Shown here one piece after another: positions 12,508 to 24,200 of a stretch of 64,000 nt of DNA (position 1 is the first letter of the stretch; the number at the start of each line of letters is the position of its first letter). The DNA is taken from positions 7,408,744 to 7,472,743 of the forward strand of contig OX419759.1 of NCBI GenBank assembly GCA_948567375.1. Reading direction: 5' to 3'. The notes under the pieces are model-generated. The model ran no database searches. It was not told the origin of the DNA and worked only from the letters and a program-made list of their open reading frames with translations. The stretch is from Lunularia cruciata (taxonomy: Eukaryota > Streptophyta > Marchantiopsida > Lunulariales > Lunulariaceae). The position numbers and the translations under genes were made by a program.

Positions 12508-13610
12508 TGCTTTCCAATCGTACTCTTTAATAACGTGATAGTTTCTTATGAATGATATCTTTGTTGGTTCATATCCTTTTGCAAGACAAATTTCTTTTGT
12601 CTTGCTAAAAGTAAGAAATCTCCACATTTGGAAAGTTGGATTTGGAGATTTCTTATTTTTACCAAGACAAGAAAAATCTGCCTTGCTCCTATTTTTGTTT
12701 CTAACTTTTGCGAAATGATCTTTATTTAAATCTTATCTTGTTTCCATAGATTAATTAAGATTGATATATCTGTATTCAAATGTACAAACGACGAATAACA
12801 AATGTTCTGCTGATTGACTTGATCTTGAAAAGTACACAACCACGATTTCATTTGATTTTGAGAATTTGAGAACGACATTAAAGAATTGCAGCGTTCACAT
12901 TTCTCTCATTATGTACATACAGGATAAATTGGTTATTTTATTGCGGATTCTAGAAACAAGGTAAAAGTATTTTTCTCGTAAAACTCCATTATTGATTTTC
13001 TGAAAGTAAAACAATAAAAGTAAAAGGACGAGAACTACCCATTCAAGAGATGGTCCCATCCATTAGAATACTAGTTGGTTGATATAATCCCACTACATGA
13101 TATTTACTCAAATATCCCAATAAATGGGGGTCATACAACTTTATACCATTATAATATACAAAAACAGATTACTTTGTACGATGTGTGGGGCTGTTTGGCT
13201 CGTTTCTTAATTTTATTGTACGGCTTGATTGGTTAACTCCTACTCGTAGTAGTCTTATGCAACCCTTTACTTTAAAACGGTAAGTACTGGTGGGGATGCA
13301 ATTATTCAAGTGACTTGTGTTATGAACCGCAAAATCAGGTGATATTTCCCTTACAAGGCCAACTTCAAAAGGGGATACGACAGAGCTGACGAGCCATTAC
13401 AGCACATAGGCTATTCTTACTATGGACGAAGCTTTTGCCTCAACATCCACAAACCTCAACCTTCTCCAACGCAAGTTTTGAAAACTTCTTTCAGGTCTAA
13501 GACCATCGTTTCAGATTGCAGACACCAAGAATTTGGGAATGGGTGGGTTTCCTCTCTCACTGATTTTTTTTCTTCACCATCTCCACACGCCTCCTACGTA
13601 GGGACCATGA

Positions 13611-13643
13611 TCTTTCTCTTTCTCTTTCTCTTTCTCTTTCTCG
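13611..13643. repeat. (TTTCTC)n microsatellite
   Basis: About five uninterrupted TTTCTC units on the plus strand. Ordinary simple repeat in a gene-poor region. Confidence 0.85.
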
Positions 13644-16600
13644 ACAGAAAGGAGAAGAACAAAACTTTCGAAGCTCATCACGTGCTCAACTAGTGATCCA
13701 GTTTGTCACCTAGTCACTGGTTCCCGGTCAAATTGATCCATGCCCGTTGTGGTATATTTATGTTGGTCGTGTGCAATAAACATAGATGGTGTGCTCGTTC
13801 ACCGGTATCTAGAGTGTCTTAACAATACCCTTGACCGTCCCAGGCGCCTTAAACTCCAGTCTTCAAGTTCCTCTCCATTATAACCACAGATTCGTACCCA
13901 GTTCTGAGTACTGTTGGACTGTAGCAAGCGACATTCAGTGTCTACACAACCTCTGTACTCCAATTTGTGAACAGTACCCGAACCTTTTGGGAACCTCACG
14001 CGGTTCTGAATCCTCTTATCTACAACGCACAACCACAACGATGCAGTACAGCAGTTGCCTCCACTACAGTTCCAGTTCCCTCTTGTTGTTGTCCATACTT
14101 TTCTATTCGTTTTGTCACTAGTTCAATGTTGGATAAAGTTTTCGAGGCACTAGAGATATTTTAGCTCATCGCTATGTCCGTGAGTTTGTTCGATTGGCTT
14201 CGCTATATTTGAGTTGACCTTTTAATTATGGTTGTTTTGGAGGCCAAATTAAAGTGGGTCAAGTGTCCCGTTCAGTTTGATCTAGTTCACTAATGACTGC
14301 GCTCCATCCATTCTCGTTCAGTATAACCTGTATCATAGGGTATAGGATTTTCACAAGGGAAGCTGTTACGAAGACATTCAGGATAAAGAGTCTTGTGAAG
14401 CAAACTCATCAGTGTTTTTGCCTACATCTTCTACTGTTGTGTTAGCGAAGAAAGCGACACGCATAGGATTCCAAGAACGATGGGAATACCCTCATCAAAC
14501 CGCACAAGGATAAAACTTATGAGATAAAATGAGGCTAAGAACCAAGCTGTGTTTGAGCTTGTTGGTTAACTTTGAAATTTTTCTTTCAAAACTGTGTTGT
14601 ATAACACAGTTTTTTATAACCGTGTTGTATGGGCAGAGGAGTTTTGACATCATTTATGCTTATCCCACTCGAGATTTTAATTTGTTGTGGGGCCACTTGA
14701 ATCAGTCGCATCAGGCAGCAGATTACTTAAAAATATCAACACTATTAAAGTGCCCACATCGGCATGATAACTGGCTACCTGATGACCACCACGACATAAT
14801 AAGGTAGGTTAAGTCAGAACCTGAAATTGAAAGGGTTAAAGGGCAAAACAATCAAACAGGAGACTATTCAAACCTGAACTTTCCATTTCAATAATGAAAA
14901 TATACTCAACACGTCTGTGATCGTAATCAAAACACGGGTAATATAATACCCCGAAGGAAAAAGGAAAGGAGTACAAGGCATTGGTTTTACTCATGTTCTG
15001 GAACTGAATGACGAATGAACTTTGGTGGGCAGCGTATGCTGACATGAAGAAGGTCCTACATGAGGAGTCTCCAGTAGAAAACAGTGTCTACAAAGCAACT
15101 CCCAAATCCAAAACTAATGGAGGTCAGATTCACATAGACTTGTTTACTCTTTGAATTAGTTCGTACCGTCAAATGTCATCCACTTAACGAGCTACTCAGC
15201 TGTGTCCACAACTGATGGCTTGGCCCACGTGTGTTTGTTAGGAGCACAAACCGAGGAACACAAAGAATGTCCTGCAGATCACAACTAAGCGTTATTGAAA
15301 ATCTAAATAGTAACATATTGGGAAGAAATATCTATATCCGTTTACAAATTAACTCAAGTTGGTCTTTATAATCAGAACGCCCCAAAATTTTCGTATGCTT
15401 TTATATTCCACGAGCATATTATAAGAGCTAAAGTGGAGTGTACTTTATAGATTTTGGGAATGCTTACTGTATCTTGGAATCTTTGGACAGATCAAATAGT
15501 CTGGAGTAGTGGATTCGAATTTCAACTTTGCTCGAAGTCTCAAAAGCTCTCTTGATGAGGATCTCTTTACGTTTCAACGCTTTTAGAGTCTATTTATAAT
15601 CATTGCATGCATATCTATTTTCTTCGAAACTTCTTCTTACTATCCTGGAAAGCAGAAGAAGAATCAATACAAAAGGTGCGATTGGAGTGATGCCTATAAA
15701 TAAAGGTAGGAAACTCCTATCAGAAATGATGCTTTTCCTCCGTATTGTGTATGTCGATGCCTTTTAGCCATGTTTCTGTAGCTCTCCTCTCCCGATGAAA
15801 CTCGACTGCACTTTCCAATATGAAAGAAAACGAGCAAAGAAGGTTCGACCTTTAGGCATTTTAATGACCGCGTTTCGTCCATCCATTTATCCGGAATGGT
15901 TGATTCCAATTGTTCGTTCTTGATTTGCTATAGATGTCTTCAAATTATCGGGGTGGGTTCTTCTTCTGCAGTAGTAACACTCTACATTTACTAAGAAATC
16001 ACATAGACTTCAATCATGTCATAGATGGGCTCCGAGTAATGACATCAGAGGAGGCACTCAAGCTTTCTTTACGACAAAAATGATGATCATTAGTCGAAAG
16101 CGCACAGAAATAAAAGACTGACTAAACAGAATCAGTCGTCAAAAGAAGGATAGCGTAATTTCGGATCCTTCTTTGGATTGTTCAATCATGAGCACTCAAA
16201 ACTTCTACTGAATTGTAAAATATCGCACATAGTTAATCACAATCTACCCGAAGGAAAGGAATAGAAAATCTGCTGCTGTTAAAAGTTAAGGCGTTCCACT
16301 CAATTAAGAACAGTATGAGATAACTTTAATACTCCCCCGATTTATTACGCGAGCTGCCCTGCCGGCAATCAAAACGCCGCCAACAACTCTGACCTGCCCT
16401 GAAATAGTCAGACCGCCTCCAGAGTTGGAAGATTGTCGGCAGATTGTCTGCACTTTGTGAGTTTCTCCTCCGCTAAAACCTCCGTCGTAAGTACCTCCTT
16501 CCGCCAGGGGAACCTTGTCTAGGGTCAGAATTCTTCCGACTCGGTCAAACTCAAGCTACCGAGAAAGTACTTCGACAAGGAAAGTAAAGTACCCTGGTTA

Positions 16601-19600
16601 GACATGAGTCAACCCCAACCAGCAGTGGTTACTTGAGGGAAGCGATATTCCTTGGTAGTGGATGCCAAACACCATGTGTTCTCAGGTACTGCACATTATA
16701 GCATCTCCTCGCCTGTCTTTAATTTCATATTTAAACTCTCGATTTTACAGTCTGGACAGCTTAATGTGGGGCAAAAAGTAAAGTTTGGAAAAACTTTTCA
16801 CCAACCTGATTTTGAAGGGATCAAATTTGGTGACATTAGATAATTAATGCAGATATCACAATGAGAGTTAATGATGTGAAATGCAGCGTGGAATAGCTGT
16901 AATTACTGCTTGAGTTCCAATGTTTGCATTGGTTCTAATTTGGAGCAAAATTTCAGTGAATTTGGGGCTGGAAGGAAACTCTTGTTGTCGTTTGTTTTCG
17001 TTCAATGAACTCAAGCTAGAGAGATGGAAAACGAGGAACATTCTCCTCACTTGAACTGTGGAGCTTCTTAAATTGACGATGATGCGTTTACAAAGTGGAG
17101 GGCAAATTTGAATCTTCTTAAGTTGTGAGGATACCCATATGATGCGATTTGACTCCAAGGACCCCAGTGTGAAGCTTCGTAGATTCCCTACAAATGAATG
17201 AAAGTGATGCATATGGACTTGGAGTAACGAGGGGGAACCTTCTCAAATTCCTCAAATATGAACAGGCTACATAATGACTTCGACTGGAGTGTATTCAAAC
17301 GGGGAGTGGAAATAACTGCTTTCCTTATCTATCATACACGTATGTCTTAAGCATCTCATGTCCTTGAACATAGGCGCTACTTCTTTGCGAAAGAAAAACT
17401 CCAAAAGTCGCAGGTTTATTCGGTTTAGTACATCACATCTCATTAAAAGCATCATTAGGCATTAAGACTCATGTAAGCATCAAAATAGAAACATCATTAA
17501 GGTTTAAGCCTCCGTAAGCATCGAAAGTATCGAAAGCAACATCCCAGTAGATGGATTTCTCATATATTATGAACTTGAGGAGAGCACCCCATTCACCCAT
17601 AAAGAATAAAGCATCTGAACTACTGCGAGCATCAACGTAAGCCGCAGCACAGCAGATCTGCCACTTTTATACGTTCCTAAATCCTGTACTAAAATGCTTC
17701 ATAATTTTTATTCTCTAGACCATCTCTTCAATCGGACCTAAACTCCAGGTGTCTCATGACATATTATGAAAGATGCTTGATCGTTATGTTCGAGTCAGAA
17801 CATATTTTCAGAATATTAAGAGACTCGACTCATTAGACGAAAAGTGGCCTCTGCTGCCAATAGACTGCAACACGAGATCCACCATGTAATCAGTCATATG
17901 TCCCGTCCAGTTTGAAACTCTCATCATAAAGAGATCATGACTCCTCAAACAAACAAGCAAACGATCCCTTTACCTGAAACGCAATATATTCCCCTTAGCT
18001 ATATTGTTGAACACCACAGCACTTTATGGAAGAGTTGTAAAGCATATAGAAATAGTTGCAATAGTAGTACACTATCAGTTTCGATTAAAGAACATATTTT
18101 ACAAGGCAGCGGCAAGTGCTGGGCTCGACTGGACTCAACTAGAGGGGGACAAAGATCCAAAGAATAAATATCCTTGTCCTAAGTTTGAATCCATATTCCA
18201 TAGACACGCAACAAGGAGCTCAAAATTCCTCCAGCAAAGATTCCAGAATCTACATGATAGAGAATATACGATCATCATACGCAATGTGGTCCAACAGGAA
18301 ACGAATAAAGAAATACAATGATCAAATAGCCAACGCAAGGCCGGACTAAAGGTATGCCCTACGAACTGTAGACCCTATTTGTACATCTACAGTATTTTGT
18401 CAGAACTAGCCATGTGTGTATACATGGCCGTTGGTTTACTTTTTTTCCTACTCTTTTTGCTTTAATACGTCCATTGTAAAGAAGAATTTCGAAGCGTAAA
18501 AATACGTTCGAATACATGGAGATCTGACTATTCAAGGAAAAAGCATTCACACTGCTATCGTAATTTCCTCTGGTTAATCTTTCGTCTGATGCGGACGAGA
18601 AAAATAAAATTGCTCATCCCTTCAAAGGTTATTCATACCTTTAGACGGAAGAAGACTGTATGTATTGGCCTGGTTCCGTAGTGCTGTATCACGGGCCGGG
18701 TGAGGAGGGGCAGAGCGGGTGGTCCTGGGACCCGGCCTGAGGGAGGGACTTCTAGTTTGCATGTTTGAAGCTTCATCAAGCACTGCACTGCACACTGTCC
18801 TCTCCTGTCCTGTCCTGTCAAGTTCCTTAACTTGGTTGACAAAAGGGTGATGCGGCGGGTCAATGAGGAGGAGATCTGCAGCAGAGGTACTGGAAATATA
18901 GTGGAAAAGTGGATGGAGGATCGGATGAAGAGATCTGCCACATTTGGTGGAGGAATGATGGTCCCTAGAGAGAGAAAGAGCTTATTACTGCACAGGCCTC
19001 CAGATCTTAATTCTTCGTGCGGGATGGATGATGTCTGTGTCTTTGTGACAAGGGTAGTGCTGCTGCAGTAGCAGCTACTGCGGAGGAGGAGAGCTCATCA
19101 ACTTCTTGGTTCACTATTCCGCTCTCCTTGCAGTGGGTAGTAGTGTAGTAGGGAAGGAATCATGATTGTCGATATATATATATTCACAGTCCACGACATG
19201 ACGCAGCTTTTTACTAACGAGCGATCGATTTGCAGCTGCTGCCCCTGCTGCCCACAGATGAGAGGGAGAGATTGTTGGACGGTTGGCTGGCGCACCTCAT
19301 GAATTGGATATAGTCCACAGTGTTTTCTGCTGAGTTCTTTAATCTCCTTCTCCAGCTGGTTGTATCTGTGTCTTCGGGGACCTTTCTTTCCTTCCTCCTG
19401 GTTGCCACTGTCTCTTCTCTCCTGCCTTCTTCTGTTCTTCTTCCCCCTATTTGAAGAGGGTCCCTGTGTCGATGACCATGATGAGGAGTAGTAGCAGCAG
19501 CAGCAGGAGTAGCTCAATGAAATTGTGATGACTCTGTTATTACCATCCTTGACACATTGCTTCTGCTGGCGGAAACTCTCGGTCTGGCATGTCCATCAGC

Positions 19601-19662
19601 AGCTCGTGAGAGTAGTACTGATCAAACGCTGTGGAAGACACTGCTGGCGCTAGGTGCAAACG

Positions 19663-19717
19663 TGATTAGTGTTTTTTAATCGTCTTGAACGCCAAGACGA
19701 TTAAAAAACACTAATCA
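19663..19717 (+). promoter_or_regulatory. Perfect 24-bp hairpin ending at the protease start codon
   Basis: Left arm 19663-19686 and right arm 19694-19717 are exact reverse complements (24 bp) around a 7-nt loop (GAACGCC). The last paired base is the A of the ATG at 19717-19719. In mRNA this would be a stable stem with the start codon at its base, which could hinder ribosome initiation. At DNA level it could equally be the scar of a small foldback insertion or an inverted duplication. The repeat structure is seen directly; any regulatory role is inference. Confidence 0.6.
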
Positions 19718-21273
19718 TGGCGGGATTCTTCTGCTGCTGCTGCTACTCCACTCGATCTTCGTGGTCTGCAATCCTGGCCATTTTGCTTCTCATCACACTT
19801 CATGCGTTACCGTGCCTGTCTCTTCCCAGGCCTTTAAAACCTGGTTCCAGGAATTCCAACACCCGATCCAAAACAGACGATCATGTTTCCGGCAGTATTT
19901 CAATTGGAAGGAGGAGGTTGCTTTTCAAAGGATTTGGCCACGAGCCACCGAGAGCAAACCGGCCTCTTGCTGACGGGATTGTGGTGGAGCTCATGCACAG
20001 AGATCATCTCCAGTCTCCTCTTCGTGGCACTCTGAATCTAACGCTCTCGGAGAGAATTCGTCAGGATGTGAAGCGAAGTGCACTTCGTGCTCGAGTCTAC
20101 TCCAGTAGGATGACAGATGCCAGCGGGAGACAGGTGGTTCAAGGCTTTAGCTCCGTAAACATCGACAACTTTGAGTCTCCATTGTCCGCTACACTTGCCG
20201 AGTATGTGATGAGCTTGAATGTTGGATCCCCTCCTCGGAAGCTCGTAGCTGTTGTTGACACTGGCAGTGACCTGGTCTGGGTCCAGTGCACTCCTTGCAC
20301 TCAATGTTTCCAGCAACCTCATCCTTACTTCAACCCCGGTCAGTCTTCATCTTACCGGCCTCTCACCTGCTCCGAGGCCATGTGCAACAATCTCGATTAC
20401 AACCTTCAATCCTGCAGCCCAAACTGCCAGTACAACTACCAGTATGGAGATTCCTCGAGCACGAGTGGGGACTTCTCTTCGGACACTCTTACGTTAGACA
20501 TCACTAGTGGTGGTACTAAACCGGTACCTAACTTTGCGTTCGGATGTGGACATAAGAATCAAGGTACGTTTAGCTCGACGGATGGGCTTGTAGGTCTCGG
20601 TCAAGGACCGATTTCATTCGCTTCTCAGCTCGGAGCCTTGTATGGGAATAAGTTTTCCTACTGCTTGGTTAGTCGCGAGGAAGCTCTCTCACAGACTAGT
20701 CCTTTGCTGTTTGGAGATGCTGCTGTTCCTATGGTGTCGGCCGGGTTGCAATACACTCCCATGCTGGCAAATAAACCAGGCTTGAGTACTTTCTACTATG
20801 TGGGATTAGAAGGGTTGAGTGTTGGTGGGGCTATGCTGAACATACCGCCGAGTGTGTTTTCGAAGGATTCGGCTGGCAATGGAGGGACTGTATTTGATTC
20901 GGGGACGACGTTCACCCAGCTGGTTTCAACCGCTTTTGATGCAGTGATTAGGGCGTTTCAGTTGGCACTTCCTTACAAGCAAGTGTCGGGCTCTCCTAAA
21001 GTAGGTCTGGACTTGTGCTTCGACATTGCTGGGGTGCAGAACGTTGTAGTTCCGGAGCTGTCATTTCATTTTACCGGTGCCAATTTCGATCTACCGGCTG
21101 AGAACTTCTTCGTTTTGGTAGACAATGCGGGAACAATGTGCTTAGCTATTTCAAGGAGTTCTTCCTCCCTTAATATATTTGGCAACACCCAGCAGCAGAA
21201 TTTCCAGATTCTGTACGATAGACAAAACGCTCGCATTGGCTTCACGCCACTGATGTGCGATTCTCTTCGGTGA
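19717..21273 (+). CDS. Aspartic protease, nepenthesin type (A1B), intronless
   Basis: Secreted or vacuolar-type pepsin-family protease of 518 residues. Residues 1-36 are a cysteine-run followed by a hydrophobic stretch that fits a signal peptide (AILAILLLITLHAL). Next comes a prosegment containing the MHRDH motif typical of plant A1B enzymes (about residue 92). The first catalytic site is DTGSD at 181-185 and the second DSGTT at 394-398, so both aspartates are present. Between them lie the cysteine-rich nepenthesin insert (CTPCTQC onwards) and the YGDSSSTSGDF motif. The C-terminal part has the usual NIFGNTQQQNF stretch. Length and the lack of introns are normal for this plant subfamily. The A1B family assignment is certain; the substrate and the closest named relative (CND41-, ASPG1- or ASPR-like) cannot be decided. 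It stands alone, with a hairpin touching its start codon. Confidence 0.95.
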   Translation: MAGFFCCCCYSTRSSWSAILAILLLITLHALPCLSLPRPLKPGSRNSNTRSKTDDHVSGSISIGRRRLLFKGFGHEPPRANRPLADGIVVELMHRDHLQSPLRGTLNLTLSERIRQDVKRSALRARVYSSRMTDASGRQVVQGFSSVNIDNFESPLSATLAEYVMSLNVGSPPRKLVAVVDTGSDLVWVQCTPCTQCFQQPHPYFNPGQSSSYRPLTCSEAMCNNLDYNLQSCSPNCQYNYQYGDSSSTSGDFSSDTLTLDITSGGTKPVPNFAFGCGHKNQGTFSSTDGLVGLGQGPISFASQLGALYGNKFSYCLVSREEALSQTSPLLFGDAAVPMVSAGLQYTPMLANKPGLSTFYYVGLEGLSVGGAMLNIPPSVFSKDSAGNGGTVFDSGTTFTQLVSTAFDAVIRAFQLALPYKQVSGSPKVGLDLCFDIAGVQNVVVPELSFHFTGANFDLPAENFFVLVDNAGTMCLAISRSSSSLNIFGNTQQQNFQILYDRQNARIGFTPLMCDSLR

Positions 21274-24200
21274 GTGAGAATCGAAGAATGTCAATAGTTG
21301 TCATAGAATATATCTCATGTGTTTTATTCAAGAGGAGGACCTAGAACACTACTCTGATACATGAAATATATTCTATTCCCATTAGTCAGTCAGTCCGTCC
21401 TCATTCTTGAAGAGCTATATGGATGTTTACCTCCCTGATTGCCGAGAGGTAAAAGCCCATATTGTTTCTTTCAGTTAATGTAGTGTTTCAGCAACAGAGC
21501 AATTTTCGCTCTCGCGATGCTCTGCCAATAAACCGGGTTCCCTCATAAACACTGTGGTCTTTAGAGAAAGAGGTGATAACCCCGATCATTGATTCTACAA
21601 ATCAACCCATCAGTGTAAAGTAGCCCCAAAAAATTATAACTAATGTTCATCACTATCCCTCGGAAGAGGGGGAGGAGTTTGCCCGGAATGATCTCTGTTC
21701 TGCACACTTGATAACCCATCTTCGACACGAGAATAAATGCAGTGCGTGTCAACGAACACTCGTCGTAAAATGCGTCTACTCCCATAATGTCGATCTTGTC
21801 GACTGCTTCAATTCAATCAATACACTGTTTGATGACACTGATTTGCCTGTGACCTCTGATTATGCCCACAAAGAGGGCCACAACTACCCCTGTCTTAGTA
21901 GTGTTCTTTCACGGATTCTCAAACGGGCCCTCAGATAAGTGTGCTTAATGTCCGTGTTCATTCCACTTGCCATCCAGGAATGTGCGGGGGAAGGTGAGCT
22001 CGTGGACACGAACTCAATGCGGTTTTGCAATTCCTCACTTTTCTGCGCTTTTAACGATTAGTTGGAGTAATTAGGAGACGATTTGATGCACAAACGCAGC
22101 GTCTCCTAGTTTTTCCCAGCACCATGCTGCAGCCTGGCAGACAGGGCAGGGAAGTGGGGAGTACTGTGGGTATTGTAGTTCGATGAAGAAAAAAAAAACT
22201 TTAATCATTCGAACATGACATATCGAGGACCTCATGGATGTACTGTATGAGCCTCGATTCTTCCTCCCCATCTTTCGAGCTTGGGCCTTCATACCTCCTG
22301 TCCGAGCGCTGGTCTATTGCAGTAGGTATCTAATCTATCTAAATTTGTGGGCCCAGCACATGCCGGGGACGAGCAGAAGAGGGGAATCGGATGCAGAAGG
22401 TCCTTAAGCTGCACTGCACCGTACTACTCCATCGATAGGGAGGGAAGGAAGCTTTTATGAAAGGTTGTTGCAACCTGTCCGAGCCTCCATACAAGGCCGG
22501 ATTTGTAGTCCGCTCGTTCAAATTGGCTCGCACATACAGTAGTACTGTATTTTTTCGTAGTTAGAAGAACAGTAGTAGATCTGGTTATCAGTTAGTTACT
22601 TTCTCCTGTCCGAAAGTTATTAGACTGGATGGCCATTAGGCATGCTTCTGATGACTGACTCCACGCTCTGCTTGTACTGTACTGGTGGCCACGGTGCAGC
22701 AGCAGAGACTACGCGAGAGTACATAGGATAGAACCTTGTCCTGTCTGTCAACCTGTCTCGGTTGCTCGTCCTTCTTCCTTTCCCTTCTCTCCTTGTTCCG
22801 TGCTCCAAATCAAACTAGTGGTCTGATGACGGATTTAGAAACGGGACAGAGTGGGATTTATACATTCTCCAAACAACGACATGCATCAACGGCTTAGACT
22901 GGCTGGCTGAGCCATACTTTACTTACGGTTAGCCCATGCCGAGGGACCTGCGCATGTGTAGGCTCCGCTTTTCCAAGCGACAGCGACAGCAGCAGTAGCA
23001 TCAGTACTAACTTTCGACTTCTCAAGCCTCTATGTGTTATTATACGGACTCCCCTTCCTTGCACACTCTGCTCCTCCAAGCTTCACTAACTGTGGCAAGC
23101 TTGCAACCTACAATCTACCACCACCACTGTTACCACCACATTGACGTTTTCAATGGGTCAGGCCACAAGAGAGAGAGGCAACAAGTAAAGCTAGTCATAG
23201 TTAGCCAAGGTAGGGCATTGCTCACGGGCCGTAGGAGGGTAATGCTGCGCTCCAGAGCAGTGCCGTGGAGGGTGGTGCATTGTACTTCCCTCATCGATGT
23301 TAAGATATGTACTGACAGGTGTATGCAGTAACCTCAGCCCAACGCAGTTTCCTCCAACTCAACAGAAATAGGAAAGGAAAATTTTACAACTGCTCTCACG
23401 TCTCTCGCTCCTTCCCTCCTCCCCTTCCTACCTCGTGGCTGCTGCTTATCTTCTTATCTCTCTACCTGCAGAATGGATGGTCGTCACCAGCACCCGGCAC
23501 CAGTGCTGCTACTGTCTGTCTCTCGAGGCAACGTTGTGTTCTGCAAACGTACACCGATGGAACGGGTCTGTTCTGTTCGGTGCTCTCTGACTCACGTACT
23601 GGGCTGCCGTTTACCGGGAGAGATTCAAACGCCCTCCCGAAGTACATTCAACGCAAAATGCATTCAACGCTTTTTCCAGCTTCCTGTTCTGCTCGCCTCC
23701 AGCCCAAGAAGGCATACGGAAGAGTCAAAGGAGAGTAATGCTATGTAGTGGGGACGGTGGACAAACATTCTATTTGTGGTCATCCTGAGAAAACCGAATT
23801 GTTGTAGTGATCTTGATCGTCTCCGAATTCATTGTCGTCTTCATTGTCTCCCGATTTCTTCACCCGAACAAAGTTGGTTGAGTTTCCTCTTTTCACTGCT
23901 CGGGTCTCCCATAGGCTACAAGTTCATAGATCCCTTTCTTTTCATGGGTCGATCCTCTTGTCCCGTCCTAGCCCACCGAACGGCATACTATTTTATAAAA
24001 TATGCAGCAGATGTTGATTGCGGACGTTAGTAGCTACTTTCATCCAGTCCTGCAGTCAGGTTAACTGCCTCGCTTTTGTCCCTTATGCAATCCACCTCGC
24101 GATTCTACTGATGATGTCAGCGACTATAACGCCTACCTATTCAGAATATTAGAGTGTGCACGACTATTGCATAACTTCATTAAATTTCGTTTGAATATTC

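Larger units (their letters stand above)
10003..19640. other. Gene-poor region, no gene supported
   Basis: About 9.6 kb without a convincing gene. The ORFs are short (up to 114 residues) and show no family motif, and I could not chain neighbouring ORFs into a conserved protein through plausible splice sites. The part from 11.3 to 13.1 kb is AT-rich and includes a tandem duplication (separate entry). A CT microsatellite lies at 13611-13643 and a small perfect hairpin at 14588-14613. The last kilobase (18.6-19.6 kb) is the upstream region of the aspartic protease and includes a TATA-like run of alternating T and A near 19172. Non-coding RNAs cannot be excluded. Confidence 0.5.

Noticed and set aside
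19098-19517. Minus-strand ORF starting MSYSCCCCYYSSS, resembling the protease start MAGFFCCCCYS
   Set aside because: The likeness comes from CAG/CTG-type triplet runs on opposite strands; the rest is low-complexity basic sequence, so it is not a duplicated gene start.
23319-23738. 139-residue plus-strand ORF
   Set aside because: Competing ORFs in other frames on both strands, no domain, no plausible splicing partner.
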